This document shows positions 51,531 to 60,168 of a stretch of 64,000 bases of DNA, one piece after another. The translations under genes and the position numbers were made by a program. The DNA lies in NCBI RefSeq assembly GCF_020099395.1, contig NZ_CP083590.1:744001-808000 (forward strand), read 5' to 3'. Every line of letters begins with the position of its first letter. Position 1 is the first letter of the stretch. The notes under the pieces are model-generated. The model worked only from the letters and a program-made list of their open reading frames with translations. It made no database searches and had not been told where the DNA came from. This DNA is from Streptomyces mobaraensis (GTDB lineage Bacteria; Actinomycetota; Actinomycetes; Streptomycetales; Streptomycetaceae).

Positions 51531-52457
51531 ATGCGCAGACCCCTCGCCGCAACCGCTCTCGCAGCACTCCTCCTCGGCCTCACGGCCCTCTCCCCCGGCG
51601 GCCGCGCCGCCGCCGACCCCGGGCAGCGCGCCCTGGCCGCCGCGGCCGACGCCTACTGGACCGCCGACCGGATGGCCTCCGCCCTCCCCGCCGAGGCCGC
51701 GCGCCGCGCCGCGTCCGCCCCGCCCGACGCCCGCAGGGCGCCCGTCCCGCCGAGCCACCCCTTCGACGGACTGCCCCAGGTGGGCACCTTCTTCTGGACC
51801 GACGGCCAGGGCCAGGGCCGGTTCTGCGGCGGGACGGTGGTCCGCAGCCCGTACCGCAACCTGGTGGTGAGCGCGGCGCACTGCCTGCGCCGCCCGGACC
51901 CCAAGCGGCGGCTGTCGTTCGTGCCGCAGTACCACGACGGGCTCAAGCCGCACGGCGTCTTCCCGGTCGAGGCGATCTACATCGACCAGCGCTACTACGA
52001 CCTCGGTACGGACGGCGGCGCCCGCTGGGACTACACCGTCGTCCGGCTCGGCGACCGCGCGGACGGCATCCCGGTCGAGCGCGTGACGGGCGGCTTCGAC
52101 CTCGCCTTCCACCCCGGCTACCGGCACTCCGACGTCCGCCTGATCGGCTACCCGGGCAACAGCGACGCCAAGTACCCCAAGCCCCTCGACTGCCGCTCCA
52201 CCACCCGCCGTTACACGAGCACGGACCCCAAGGCCCCCGGCGACTTCCTGGAGATCGCGTGTGCCGGGTACGTCGGCGGCACCTCGGGCGGTCCGTTCCT
52301 GATCCGCGGCGCGACGGGCGGGTACACGCTGATCGGCGTGATCGGCGGCTACCACACGGGCGGTGACACCCCGGACATCTCCTACAGCTCCTACTTCACC
52401 GAGGACCTGCTGGACCTGTACGTCGACGCGGTGCACGGCGAGCCGCCGGCGGGGTGA
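51531..52457 (+). CDS. Secreted trypsin-like serine protease
   Basis: 308 aa, ATG with GGAGAGG about 10 nt upstream. Signal peptide ~1-28 (LAATALAALLLGLTALSPGGRAAA), then a short pro-region. Catalytic triad: His117 in SAAHC, Asp167 in WDYTVVRL, Ser252 in GGTSGGP. Cys at 99 and 118 would form the disulfide around His. The fold is chymotrypsin-like S1. It is exported and probably self-processed. Specificity unknown. Confidence 0.92.
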   Translation: MRRPLAATALAALLLGLTALSPGGRAAADPGQRALAAAADAYWTADRMASALPAEAARRAASAPPDARRAPVPPSHPFDGLPQVGTFFWTDGQGQGRFCGGTVVRSPYRNLVVSAAHCLRRPDPKRRLSFVPQYHDGLKPHGVFPVEAIYIDQRYYDLGTDGGARWDYTVVRLGDRADGIPVERVTGGFDLAFHPGYRHSDVRLIGYPGNSDAKYPKPLDCRSTTRRYTSTDPKAPGDFLEIACAGYVGGTSGGPFLIRGATGGYTLIGVIGGYHTGGDTPDISYSSYFTEDLLDLYVDAVHGEPPAG

Positions 52458-52599
52458 GGACGCGGGGCCCCCGGAGTCGGCGGACATTCCGGCCCGGATG
52501 AGGCGCCACTCGTCCGGGTGACTCCCGGACTGGGCGGATCGGCGCGGGGGTAGCGACAGCCCGTCGTCGCAGTCGCCCTTCTCCGAGAGGACCGCGCGT

Positions 52600-52947
52600 A
52601 TGCGCTTCCGTGCCGCCCTGGCCGCCGCCGCGGGTGCCCTGGCCCTGATCGTCACCCTGCCCACGTCGGCCGCCGCGGCCGAGGGCCGGTTCGAGTACAC
52701 ATACACCGGCTTGGACGGCAGGCCCGACACCGCGGCCCTGGAGGACCCGCCGAGCCTGGACTGCGTCACGCTGCCGGAGGTGGCCGACCCGGGCAGCAGC
52801 TCGCCGGCCCACTCGCCGCGCAACCGGACGGACGAGTACGCCGAGGTCTTCACAGAGCCGGACTGCTCGGGTGACTCGTTCCGGCTGCGGCCGCACACCG
52901 GTTACGGCGGGGAGCGCCTCAAGTTGCGGTCGGTGCGGTTCTCCTGA
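52600..52947 (+). CDS. Small secreted hypothetical protein
   Basis: 115 aa. Signal peptide ~1-27 (FRAALAAAAGALALIVTLPTSAAA-AEG). The mature ~88 residues include RFEYTYTGLDGRPDTAALEDP, two Cys (LDCVTLPE and PDCSGDSF) likely paired, and a beta-rich end YGGERLKLRSVRFS, like a small beta/gamma-crystallin or subtilisin-inhibitor-sized domain; family not recognised. ATG with GAGAGGA upstream. A strong terminator follows 22 bp after the stop. Confidence 0.8.
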   Translation: MRFRAALAAAAGALALIVTLPTSAAAAEGRFEYTYTGLDGRPDTAALEDPPSLDCVTLPEVADPGSSSPAHSPRNRTDEYAEVFTEPDCSGDSFRLRPHTGYGGERLKLRSVRFS

Positions 52948-52969
52948 GGCGGCCCGCTCCAGGGACAGG

Positions 52970-53016
52970 CGGAACGGCGGCACCACCGGTGGGATTCCGG
53001 TGGTGCCGCCGTTCCG
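52970..53016. terminator. Perfect 20-bp bidirectional hairpin
   Basis: Arms 52970-52989 and 52997-53016 (CGGAACGGCGGCACCACCGG and its complement) pair perfectly with a 7-nt TGGGATT loop. It lies between convergent genes and probably ends both. Confidence 0.9.
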
Positions 53017-53043
53017 TGCCCGGGACCGGGGCCCGCGGGCGCG

Positions 53044-53793
53044 TTACGCGCGGCGCGGGCGCCGCGTCAGCGTGTAGCCGCCGATGGCCGCGAGCGCGCC
53101 GAGCACGGCGCCGCCGACGGTCCACACCCAGCGGTCCGACCACCAGCCGCCGTTCCAGCCGTCCTCCGGCTCGGCGACGGCACCGGCGTGCAGCGGCGCA
53201 CCGAGCTCGCCGCCCTCGGCGTACTTGCCGCCGGCGTCCTCGGCGGTCGCCTCCACCTCGGCGTGCACGGGCAGGCCCATGTCCTGGTCCGGCCCGTCGG
53301 CGACGGTGAGACGGACGTAGTACGCGCCGGGCAGCGGGTCGTTCGACCAGCGCTCGGCGTACGGGCGGACGACGCGCAGGGTGCAGCTGAGGGTGACGGT
53401 GGTGTCCTGCTGGGACACCCGCTTCGTCCGCTCCCCCTCGGCGCAGGCCTGGCGGCGGCGCAGGCCGTCGAAGACGTCCAGCTGCCAGGTGGCGGCGCCG
53501 TGCCGGGCGCTCGCCTCCGGCAGCCTGACCGTCGCCTTGGCGGTGGGCCGCTGGCCGGCTCCGGCCGGGAACTGCCAGTAGAGGTAGTCACCGGTCGTAC
53601 CGTCGGCGGTGGCCTTCTGGTCCTGCTTGACGGCCGTGGCGGTACGGAACGACGTACCCGCCTCGGTCGGGTCGCCGTTCTGGCCCTTGGTCCCGGCGGG
53701 GGCGTCGGCCGCCGCCGCGCCGGAGACGGTGAACAGCGCGCCGGCCGCGAGCAGCCCGGCGGTCAGGGTCCGTGCGACTCTTGTGACACGCAT
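53044..53793 (-). CDS. Membrane-anchored secreted partner of the VWA protein
   Basis: 249 aa. Signal peptide ~1-29. A beta-rich extracellular region (GTSFRTATAVKQDQKATADG, DYLYWQFPAGAGQRPTAKATVRLPE, WQLDVFDGLRRRQACAEGE, YYVRLTVADG) is followed by one C-terminal TM (VWTVGGAVLGALAAIGGYTLTRRPRR). Its ATG overlaps the VWA stop (TGATG). The same DYLYW/GxxxTA pattern occurs in the C-terminal half of the VWA protein, so the two share an ectodomain type. Function unknown; a cell-surface complex is likely. Confidence 0.82.
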   Translation of the reverse strand: MRVTRVARTLTAGLLAAGALFTVSGAAAADAPAGTKGQNGDPTEAGTSFRTATAVKQDQKATADGTTGDYLYWQFPAGAGQRPTAKATVRLPEASARHGAATWQLDVFDGLRRRQACAEGERTKRVSQQDTTVTLSCTLRVVRPYAERWSNDPLPGAYYVRLTVADGPDQDMGLPVHAEVEATAEDAGGKYAEGGELGAPLHAGAVAEPEDGWNGGWWSDRWVWTVGGAVLGALAAIGGYTLTRRPRRA

Positions 53794-55061
53794 CAGTTGG
53801 CCCTCCAGATCGCGACGCGCCAGCGGGCCAGCCAGCCCCACAGCAGACCGGCGACCAGGCCGGTGACGACGAGGACGGCGAGCAGCACCCAGCCCCGCCC
53901 GAGGCCGAAGGCGGCCATGTCGGACGGCTTGTCCGGGGACTTCACCAGGTCGACGGCGAGCTCGACGGGCAGGCCGGGGTCGCGCTTGACGGAGGCCGGC
54001 GCGGAGAAGGAGTGCGAGACCTCCAGGCAGACCGTGCGCGCGTCGGCGTCGTCCTTGGAGTCCTTCTTGCCCTTGCTCACGGGGTAGCGCAGGCCGGAGG
54101 ACATCACGTCGGTGCGCCCGTTGCCGGCGTCGGAGCCGCGGACGAGCTCCTGGCCGCCGTCGCCGACGGCTCTGACGAGGATGCCGTAGTCGCGGTCGAC
54201 GGGCCGGTCGGCGCCGACGCTCGCGGCGGCGCGCAGCTCCTGGCCGGGCTTGACCTTGACCTTGTACCAGCGGTGCTCGCCGAAGGTCTCGCGGTCGGTC
54301 CACACACCGGCGCCGATCTCGGGCGCCGCGGAGCAGGCGTCCGCGCCCTTCGTGGGCTTGGGCGTGTCGTCGACGGGGGTCTCGGAGCGGCGGACGAGCT
54401 GCTTGATGCGGCCTGACAGCTCCTTGGTGTGCCGCACGGTGGTGTACGTGCCGCCGGTGGCCTCGGCGATGCAGGTGAGCTGCTCGCGGGTCTTGTCGTC
54501 GTGCGCCAGGCCGAGCGTGTCGATGGTCAGGTGCGTGCCCTTGGCGGCGAGTTCGCGCGCCACGTCACACGGGTCGGGCTGGCCGCAGGAGTCCTCGCCG
54601 TCGGTGATGAGGACGATGCGGCGGGTGCCGCCGTCCTCGCCGAGGTCCTGGTCGGCGCCGCGCAGGGCGTAGCCGATGGGCGTCCAGCCGGTGGGGCGCA
54701 GGGTGGCGACGGCCGCCTTGGCCTCGGTCCGGTCGACCTGGCCGACGCGGTACTCCTGCTTGCTGTCGCGGCAGCCGATCGCCTTGTCGTCCCCGGGGTA
54801 GTGGGCGCCGAGCGTACGGATGCCGAGCCGCACGCCCTCCGGGGTGGCGTCGATGACCTCGTTGAACGCCTGCTGGGCGGCGGCCATGCGGGACTGGCCG
54901 TCGATGTCGCGGGCCCGCATCGAACCGCTGACGTCGAGTACGAGCTCGACCTTCGGGGAATCCTTGGAGGGCCCGTCGGCGGCCTGCGCCGGCACGACAC
55001 CTCCGGCCAGTGCGGCGAGCAGAGCGCAGGCGCCCGCCGCCAGCCGTCTTGTGATGATCAT
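53793..55061 (-). CDS. Secreted, membrane-anchored VWA-domain protein
   Basis: 422 aa. Signal peptide ~1-28. The von Willebrand A domain (~38-220) has a perfect MIDAS start, DVSGSM (D43, S45, S47), with the second Thr and the later TDGEDSC. A beta ectodomain (~235-380) follows, with DRETFGEHRWYKVKVKPGQELRAAASVG. A C-terminal TM (GRGWVLLAVLVVTGLVAGLLWGWLA) anchors it. VWA proteins bind protein ligands through a metal ion. It is translated just before its overlapping partner. Confidence 0.9.
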   Translation of the reverse strand: MIITRRLAAGACALLAALAGGVVPAQAADGPSKDSPKVELVLDVSGSMRARDIDGQSRMAAAQQAFNEVIDATPEGVRLGIRTLGAHYPGDDKAIGCRDSKQEYRVGQVDRTEAKAAVATLRPTGWTPIGYALRGADQDLGEDGGTRRIVLITDGEDSCGQPDPCDVARELAAKGTHLTIDTLGLAHDDKTREQLTCIAEATGGTYTTVRHTKELSGRIKQLVRRSETPVDDTPKPTKGADACSAAPEIGAGVWTDRETFGEHRWYKVKVKPGQELRAAASVGADRPVDRDYGILVRAVGDGGQELVRGSDAGNGRTDVMSSGLRYPVSKGKKDSKDDADARTVCLEVSHSFSAPASVKRDPGLPVELAVDLVKSPDKPSDMAAFGLGRGWVLLAVLVVTGLVAGLLWGWLARWRVAIWRAN

Positions 55062-55216
55062 CCGAAGATCCTAGTGACCCACAGGCGGTCGGCTCAAAAC
55101 GGGAGTTGCGGGAGCGGGGAGCACCGCGGGGGCGTCAGGGAGCGCGTGGCGGGCACCGGGAGCGCGTCCCGGTGCCCTCGGTCTCCCCGCCCGGGGGCGG
55201 GCTAAGCCGGCGCCGG

Positions 55217-56002
55217 TCACAGCCCCTGCTGCTTGGACTGCTTGAGCTTGGTGATGTCGATCGTCTGGTCGGCCGGCGGCGCCTTGGCCGCGACCGGCTT
55301 GTCCCAGTCCGTCAGGGTGGTGACGCTACCGTCCTTGGAGTCCTCGATCTTCAGCGGGTAGGGCTTGCCGGTGGTGGCGACGCTGATGGTGGTGCCCTTG
55401 GCGCTGATCGGGACGGCCTGCTGCCCGTCGACGGTGGTGACCGCCCCCTTGGTGATGGTCTCCGTGCCGCCGTCGTCCTGGCCCATCTGCGCCTGCATCG
55501 CCGCCAGGTTGCACGCCCTCGTCATGCCGCGGAGGTTGGGGTCGCTGGTGGGACCGGAGACGTAGCGGCCCTTGAACAGCTCGGCCGCCTGCGGGTTGGC
55601 CTTCGACGCCCACAGCTTCTCGTCGGCCTTCAGCCACACCTTGTCACCGAGTTTGATCACCTCGGCGGATCCGGTGGTGGGGGTGGCGATGGTGCCCGCG
55701 CAGTTGCCCTGCTTGTCCATGGCGAGGTCGACCTTCATCTGCTCGCCGTTCTTGCTGCCGGACGCCTTGAAGCGGAGCGAGCCCGCGTTCCTCAGCTCCG
55801 TCTTGGCCTTGTCCGATATCTCCTTGCCGGACAGCTTCTCCACGCCGTTGCCGGACGCCGCGTCCTTCGCGGGCGCGGAATCGGCCGCCTTGGCGGGCTT
55901 CTTGTCCCCCTTGTCGTCCTTGCTGTCGCTGCCACAGGCGGAGAGTCCCAGGACCGCCGCCATGCCGACGGCGGTCATGGCGATGCCGTGCTTGCGCTTC
56001 AT
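55217..56002 (-). CDS. LppX/LprG-like lipoprotein
   Basis: 261 aa. Lipobox LSAC with the lipidated Cys at residue 23, then a Lys/Asp/Ala-rich tether. The body alternates strands and has GSLRFKASGSKNGEQMKVDLAMD, VIKLGDKVWLKAD, AVTTVDGQQAVPIS and YPLKIEDSKDGSVTTLTDW, the antiparallel sheet pattern of the LppX/LprAFG group that carries lipids. The exact cargo is unknown. A basic spacer of ~155 bp separates it from the VWA gene; it is not obviously in an operon. Confidence 0.82.
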   Translation of the reverse strand: MKRKHGIAMTAVGMAAVLGLSACGSDSKDDKGDKKPAKAADSAPAKDAASGNGVEKLSGKEISDKAKTELRNAGSLRFKASGSKNGEQMKVDLAMDKQGNCAGTIATPTTGSAEVIKLGDKVWLKADEKLWASKANPQAAELFKGRYVSGPTSDPNLRGMTRACNLAAMQAQMGQDDGGTETITKGAVTTVDGQQAVPISAKGTTISVATTGKPYPLKIEDSKDGSVTTLTDWDKPVAAKAPPADQTIDITKLKQSKQQGL

Positions 56003-56075
56003 TCGGTGCCACTCGTGCTTTCTGTCAGTGCTGGTGCTCGAGGTAACACCCTACGGCCCGGCACCGACAACGGAT

Positions 56076-56930
56076 TTACGCTCCGGGCGCCCACGACGGC
56101 GGCTCCGGGGCCGCCATGGCGTGCACGCGCTCGGTGACGGCCTTGGCGAGCTGCTCGCGCTCCTCGGGGGCGAGGCCGTCGAGGAGCGCGAGGGTGACGT
56201 CCCGTCCGTCCGCGCCGGGCCGGTCGCCGGACGGCGGGTGCGCGGTCACCCACTCCAGGACCTGCCGCACCTCCTCGGGTCGGTGCAGCAGCCAGAGCGC
56301 GGCCAGCGCGTCGGGGCCGGTGCGGACGGCCTGGAGGTAGAACTCGTACTCCTCGCGCCGCTGCGGCGACCACAGCAACGGCGGGGCGCCCTTGTCCGCC
56401 GGGCGCGGCGGCTCGGCGGCGGGCTGGGCGGCGGCGAGGCAGCAGGCCAGCCCGGTGGCGTCCACCGGCTGCGGCTGGGCGAGCAGTTCGAGGAGGTGCT
56501 GGGCCGACGCCTGCTCGGCGGCGGTCTCGGCGCGGGCGGCCAGGGTCTGGAACCGCCGGTCCAAGTGGCCGACGACGGCCGCCCAGCAGCCCTCCGGCGG
56601 GCCGCCGCCGAGCACCGCGCGGGCCGGGTCGGCGACCCACCAGGCGACCTGGAGGGCCGCGGGCGCGCAGCCCGGCGGCAGTGCCCAGGTGCCGGCGCGG
56701 GGCGCGGTGTCGACGAGGTACGTCTCGCGGTAGCCGCCGAACGCGGCGCGGACGAACGAGCCGCGCCCACCGGGCTCGCAGATGGTCCCGCCCTCGCCGT
56801 CCAGCAGCACCAGGGCCTGTTGGCCGGGCTGCGCGAGGCGGAAGCGGAGGAGCTCCCCGAAGGGGCTGCGGGTCCCCCGGCGCCACGGCGGGGTGTCCGT
56901 CACGGTGGCCGGGTACGGGGTGAGGGTCAT
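56076..56930 (-). CDS. Hypothetical protein of the cyclase/NTPase module
   Basis: 284 aa from ATG 56930, with GGAGAGAG just upstream. The N-terminal ~110 residues (PFGELLRFRLAQPGQQALVLLDGEGGTI, YLVDTAPRAGTWALPPG, ALQVAWWVADPARAVL) look like a beta-rich domain resembling SPFH/band-7-type folds, but this is by eye. The rest is helical (HLDRRFQTLAARAETAAEQAS, EVRQVLEWVTAHPP, LLDGLAPEEREQLAKAVTERV). No catalytic motif seen. It lies 32 bp after the P-loop protein gene on the same strand and is probably co-transcribed with it. Confidence 0.72.
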   Translation of the reverse strand: MTLTPYPATVTDTPPWRRGTRSPFGELLRFRLAQPGQQALVLLDGEGGTICEPGGRGSFVRAAFGGYRETYLVDTAPRAGTWALPPGCAPAALQVAWWVADPARAVLGGGPPEGCWAAVVGHLDRRFQTLAARAETAAEQASAQHLLELLAQPQPVDATGLACCLAAAQPAAEPPRPADKGAPPLLWSPQRREEYEFYLQAVRTGPDALAALWLLHRPEEVRQVLEWVTAHPPSGDRPGADGRDVTLALLDGLAPEEREQLAKAVTERVHAMAAPEPPSWAPGA

Positions 56931-56962
56931 GCCGGTCTCTCTCCTGCTGGTGTTCCGAAGTG

Positions 56963-59125
56963 TCAGAGGGCCTGGCGCCAGGCGGCCAGTGCCTCGGCCG
57001 CCCGCCGGCCGCCGGGGGCCGGCCGGGCCGCCTCGAACGCGGTGAGCAGCCGCAGCGCGCCGCCGCGCGGCGCGGCGCCCAGCCGGTCGGCGAGGCGCTC
57101 GACGAAGGGGGCGCGGCGGGGGTCGTCGGCCGCGCGGCGCTGCCAGTCCAGGAGCGCGGCGCGCACGGCGGGGAAGGTGCCGGGTTCGGCGAGCGCGCAC
57201 CGGATCAGTTCCAGGCCGGGCGGGTCCTCGCCGGGGCGGCCGCCGTCCCGGGTGCCGAGCAGGTGGCGGGTCCACCACTCGGCGGGCTCGCGCGCCGCGG
57301 CGGCGGTGCGCAGCAGCTGCGCGGTGGCGGTGCAGGCGGCCTGCCGGGTGGCGTCGCCGGCGCGGCACCAGGACACCAGCCCGTCGAGCAGGGCGGCCCG
57401 GCCGGCCGGTTCGGCGAACAGGGAGAGCAGCGCCCGGCGGACGGCGGAGGCGACGGCTCCCGTCCCGTCGCGCGGCCCGTCACAGACGGTCCGCAACAGG
57501 GTGAGCGCGGTCCCGGGGCGGGCCAGCCCGAACTCGGTGGCGCAGGCGAGCGCGACCGTGCAGCGCCGGGAGACCGACGCCTGCCGGCTCCAGCCGCGCA
57601 GCCGGGCCTTGACGGCGGTGGCGAGCACGGGGTCGGTGGAGGCGGCGCCGAGGGCGCGGGCGGCCAGCCGCCAGTCCGCGGGCCGGGCGGACGCGGCCAG
57701 GTCCTCGACCGGGCCGAGGGCCCGGCGCCCGGAGCTCCACTGGGCACACTGGCCCAGGACGAACCCGGCGCGGTCGCCGCGCCCGTGCTCCGACGGCGTG
57801 GTGCCGAGCCACTCCACCAACAGCTCGGCCGCCTCGGGGTGTTCGCGCCACACGTGCTCCAGGACCGCGCGGCCCTGGAGGTGCCGGGTGAACGCCACGG
57901 GCCGGGTGAGATAGCTGTAGGCGGAGGTGGTGTGCACCTCGGCGGGGGCCACGTACGCGCCGATCGCCTCCAGCCGTTCGGTGCGGGACCGGCGGAAGAC
58001 GGCCCGCGGCGCCTCCTCCGCGTCCGCGTCCGGGTCGGGGGCGGGGCCGCCGAGCCGCCCGCCGGCGATCCGCAGCAGGCGCCCGGCCTCCTCCTCGACC
58101 AGCGTCTGGTCGAAGTGCTCGAAGACGCAGGCGGCGAGCAGCAGGGCGAGGTCCTCCGGGCTGTCGCGCAGCGCGTCGAGCAGCCTCGGGGCCCGGCCGG
58201 CCGCGTGGAAGCTCAGGTGCTCGCGGACGATCTCCGGGTCCGCGCCCCGCCGGACCACCCGGACGATCTCGGCGGCGATCTCGACGACCTGGGCGGGGCG
58301 CAGGCCGGGCTGCAGGGTCTCGTCGAGCAGCCCGGGCGGCAGGGCGGCGAGCGCGGGGGCGACGTCGGCCGGGCCGTCGAGGACGGCGGCCAGCCGGGCG
58401 TCGAGGACGGCGCGCGGCTCCGGCGGCAGGGCCCGGACCGGCGGGGTGTGCAGGGTGTCGCCGAGGTGCGCCAGGACGGCCGGGGTGCAGGGGATGACGA
58501 CGACCATGCGGGCGTCGGCCCGTTCGAGCCGGGCGCGGAGTCCGTCCAGGGCGATGGTGTCGAGTGCGGTGAGCCGCGGTTCGAGGAGCCCGTCGGCGAG
58601 GTAGCCGCGGGCCGGGGCGGCGCCGGGGGCCCAGGTGGTGAGGTCGGTGTCGGAGTCGAGGGCCCGGAGCGCGAAGCAACCGGTCTGCCGGTGGAGGAGG
58701 TTGAGGGCGGCGGTGCGGCGGCCGGTGCCGTCCTGTCCGGCGAGGAAGAGGAGGCGGTCGTCGCGCAGCCGGCCGAGGGCGTCCGCGAACCAGGCGGGCT
58801 CGGCGAAGCCCTCCAGGGCGAGGGCGGTCCGCTCGGCGGGGATGTCGCCTTCGCGCGGCTCGACGCCGTCGCCGCGCGGGGCTGCCGGCTCGCCGTCGCC
58901 GGCGGCGTCGTAGTGCTGGCCGCCGCGGACCAGGTCGGAGATGTTCAGGAAGCCGCGGTTGTCCCAGATGTTGACGACCTGGAAGCGGCGGCCGAACTCC
59001 TCGGCCGCCTGCTCGCCGAGGTCGGGGGCGGGGTCGGGGCCGGTAGCGGGCTCGGGGCCGCCTTGCGGCGGTGCGGCGTCGGAGGCGGGCGCCTCCGGCT
59101 CGTCGACGAGGACGGATTCGCTCAC
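56963..59125 (-). CDS. 720-aa P-loop/helical-repeat protein with NRGFLN...GGQH motif
   Basis: An acidic disordered lead (~1-45) precedes the segment VVNIWDNRGFLN (to residue 61) and RGGQHYD (to ~73). A P-loop variant AGQDGTGRRTAA follows (G130-T138), with Arg in place of the usual Lys. Then come ~560 mostly helical residues resembling HEAT/TPR-type repeats (ALLDGLVSWCRAGDATRQAACTATA, AALLDWQRRAADDPRRAPF). This plan resembles STAND-like NTPases of actinobacterial conflict systems. The NRGFLN/GGQH segment recurs at the C-terminus of the cyclase-like protein encoded just upstream (GTG/ATG overlap), so the two probably interact. No Walker B was found. Confidence 0.82.
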   Translation of the reverse strand: MSESVLVDEPEAPASDAAPPQGGPEPATGPDPAPDLGEQAAEEFGRRFQVVNIWDNRGFLNISDLVRGGQHYDAAGDGEPAAPRGDGVEPREGDIPAERTALALEGFAEPAWFADALGRLRDDRLLFLAGQDGTGRRTAALNLLHRQTGCFALRALDSDTDLTTWAPGAAPARGYLADGLLEPRLTALDTIALDGLRARLERADARMVVVIPCTPAVLAHLGDTLHTPPVRALPPEPRAVLDARLAAVLDGPADVAPALAALPPGLLDETLQPGLRPAQVVEIAAEIVRVVRRGADPEIVREHLSFHAAGRAPRLLDALRDSPEDLALLLAACVFEHFDQTLVEEEAGRLLRIAGGRLGGPAPDPDADAEEAPRAVFRRSRTERLEAIGAYVAPAEVHTTSAYSYLTRPVAFTRHLQGRAVLEHVWREHPEAAELLVEWLGTTPSEHGRGDRAGFVLGQCAQWSSGRRALGPVEDLAASARPADWRLAARALGAASTDPVLATAVKARLRGWSRQASVSRRCTVALACATEFGLARPGTALTLLRTVCDGPRDGTGAVASAVRRALLSLFAEPAGRAALLDGLVSWCRAGDATRQAACTATAQLLRTAAAAREPAEWWTRHLLGTRDGGRPGEDPPGLELIRCALAEPGTFPAVRAALLDWQRRAADDPRRAPFVERLADRLGAAPRGGALRLLTAFEAARPAPGGRRAAEALAAWRQAL

Positions 59126-60006
59126 CGGCCCGCTCCCCGTGCGTCGTCCCGCGGGTCGGCGCCGAAGGAGACGTGCTGGCCGCCCTCCACCGAGCCGTTG
59201 TTGAGGAAGCCGCGGTTGCCCTGGCTGTTGATGGTGGTGGTGCCGCGGTGTGCGGCGGGTGCGGGCCGGTCGCGCCGCTCGGGTACGGGCGCGGTCGCGG
59301 GCGCCGGCTCCTCGGCCTCCGGCCGTTCGCCGAGGATCCGGCGGTCGTAGAGGTTGCCGGAGGGCGCGGGCACGTACAGCCAGGCGAGTTGCTGAAAGTT
59401 CTTGCCGGCGACGGTGGCCGGCACCTCGATGAACTGGTCCGGGTGGCGGCGGGTGTAGCCGGAGAGGACCGCGTCCTCGAAGACGCGCTGCGAGAGGATC
59501 GCGGCGACCTGGGTGATGCTCTCGCTGGAGGCCGCGAGGATGGCGCGGACGGGCCGGGAGTCGAGCAGCCGGTGGGTGTCGTTGCGCGGGGTGCCGTTGC
59601 CGTCGCCGGGGGCGCCGGAGTCGGGCAGCGGTCCGACGTGGAGGCTGGCCCGGAGCCGGACGCGGCCGGTCGCGGTGGCGTGGATGTTGTAGTCGGTGAG
59701 GACTTCCTGGAGTTCGTGCAGGAAGGGGTGGATGACCCGGGGCAGGGCGACGGGGTCGAAGCCCATGGCGAAGCCGTCGCCGGTGTTGTTGGCGAACTTC
59801 CGCTCCAGCCAGAGCTGTTCCAGGCCCGAGCGGGCGAACGCCTGCCCGAGGAGCTGGGGGATGACGGTGGTGAGGGACGCGTGCTCGGCGGCGGGCCGGC
59901 CGGTGAAGTCCTTCGCGTCCACGGCGAGGATCCCCCGGTAGGGCGGCAGGTCGCGGCTGACGCTCCAGGGGGCCGGGCCGGTGGCGGGGGTGTCCGTGAC
60001 GGACAT
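59122..60006 (-). CDS. Class III nucleotide-cyclase-like protein with C-terminal NRGFLN motif
   Basis: 294 aa, ATG with GAGGAG 8 nt upstream. Residues ~22-225 have the cyclase/GGDEF-like core: GILAVDAKDFTGRP with Asp30, NNTGDGFAMGF with Asp77 (the two metal-binding Asp of class III cyclases), RVRLRASLHVGPL, THRLLDSRPVRAIL and VFEDAVLSGY. I could not identify the transition-state Asn/Arg with certainty, so activity is not assured. After a Pro/Ala linker the C-terminus has INSQGNRGFLN (259-269) and EGGQHVSFG (274-282), matching residues ~50-73 of the next protein. Its stop overlaps that gene's start. Confidence 0.82.
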   Translation of the reverse strand: MSVTDTPATGPAPWSVSRDLPPYRGILAVDAKDFTGRPAAEHASLTTVIPQLLGQAFARSGLEQLWLERKFANNTGDGFAMGFDPVALPRVIHPFLHELQEVLTDYNIHATATGRVRLRASLHVGPLPDSGAPGDGNGTPRNDTHRLLDSRPVRAILAASSESITQVAAILSQRVFEDAVLSGYTRRHPDQFIEVPATVAGKNFQQLAWLYVPAPSGNLYDRRILGERPEAEEPAPATAPVPERRDRPAPAAHRGTTTINSQGNRGFLNNGSVEGGQHVSFGADPRDDARGAGR

Positions 60007-60058
60007 AGGGGCGACTCCTCGGTGGTGAGGTCGTGCGGAAACGATCCGCGGGGTGGCA

Positions 60059-60093
60059 CCCGGCACCCCATTCCCCCCGGTAGGGGTGCCGGG
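60059..60093 (-). terminator. Hairpin in the leader of the cyclase-like gene
   Basis: CCCGGCACCCC (60059-60069) and GGGGTGCCGGG (60083-60093) pair over 11 bp with a 13-nt loop, about 50 nt before the cyclase start. It could end Crp transcription or act as an attenuator of the cyclase operon. Confidence 0.55.
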
Positions 60094-60128
60094 CTCGCCT
60101 CGGATCCTTCTGGAGTCGCGTGGTTCGG

Positions 60129-60168
60129 TGTGCACCATGAGTGCACAGGAAACGTGACGAGCGTCACG
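60129..60168. promoter_or_regulatory. Two palindromes upstream of the cyclase operon
   Basis: TGTGCACCATGAGTGCACA (60129-60147) is a perfect 7-bp inverted repeat with a 5-nt spacer. CGTGACGAGCGTCACG (60153-60168) is a GTGAC-type palindrome overlapping the end of the Crp-like gene and closely resembles the site upstream of that gene. Both lie 120-165 bp before the cyclase start, suitable for Crp-type activation or repression. Confidence 0.7.

Noticed and set aside
56960..59350. Long plus-strand frame opposite the P-loop and cyclase-like genes
   Set aside because: Gly/Glu/Val-rich compositional translation with no domain; the minus strand has clear motifs, overlaps and ribosome sites.
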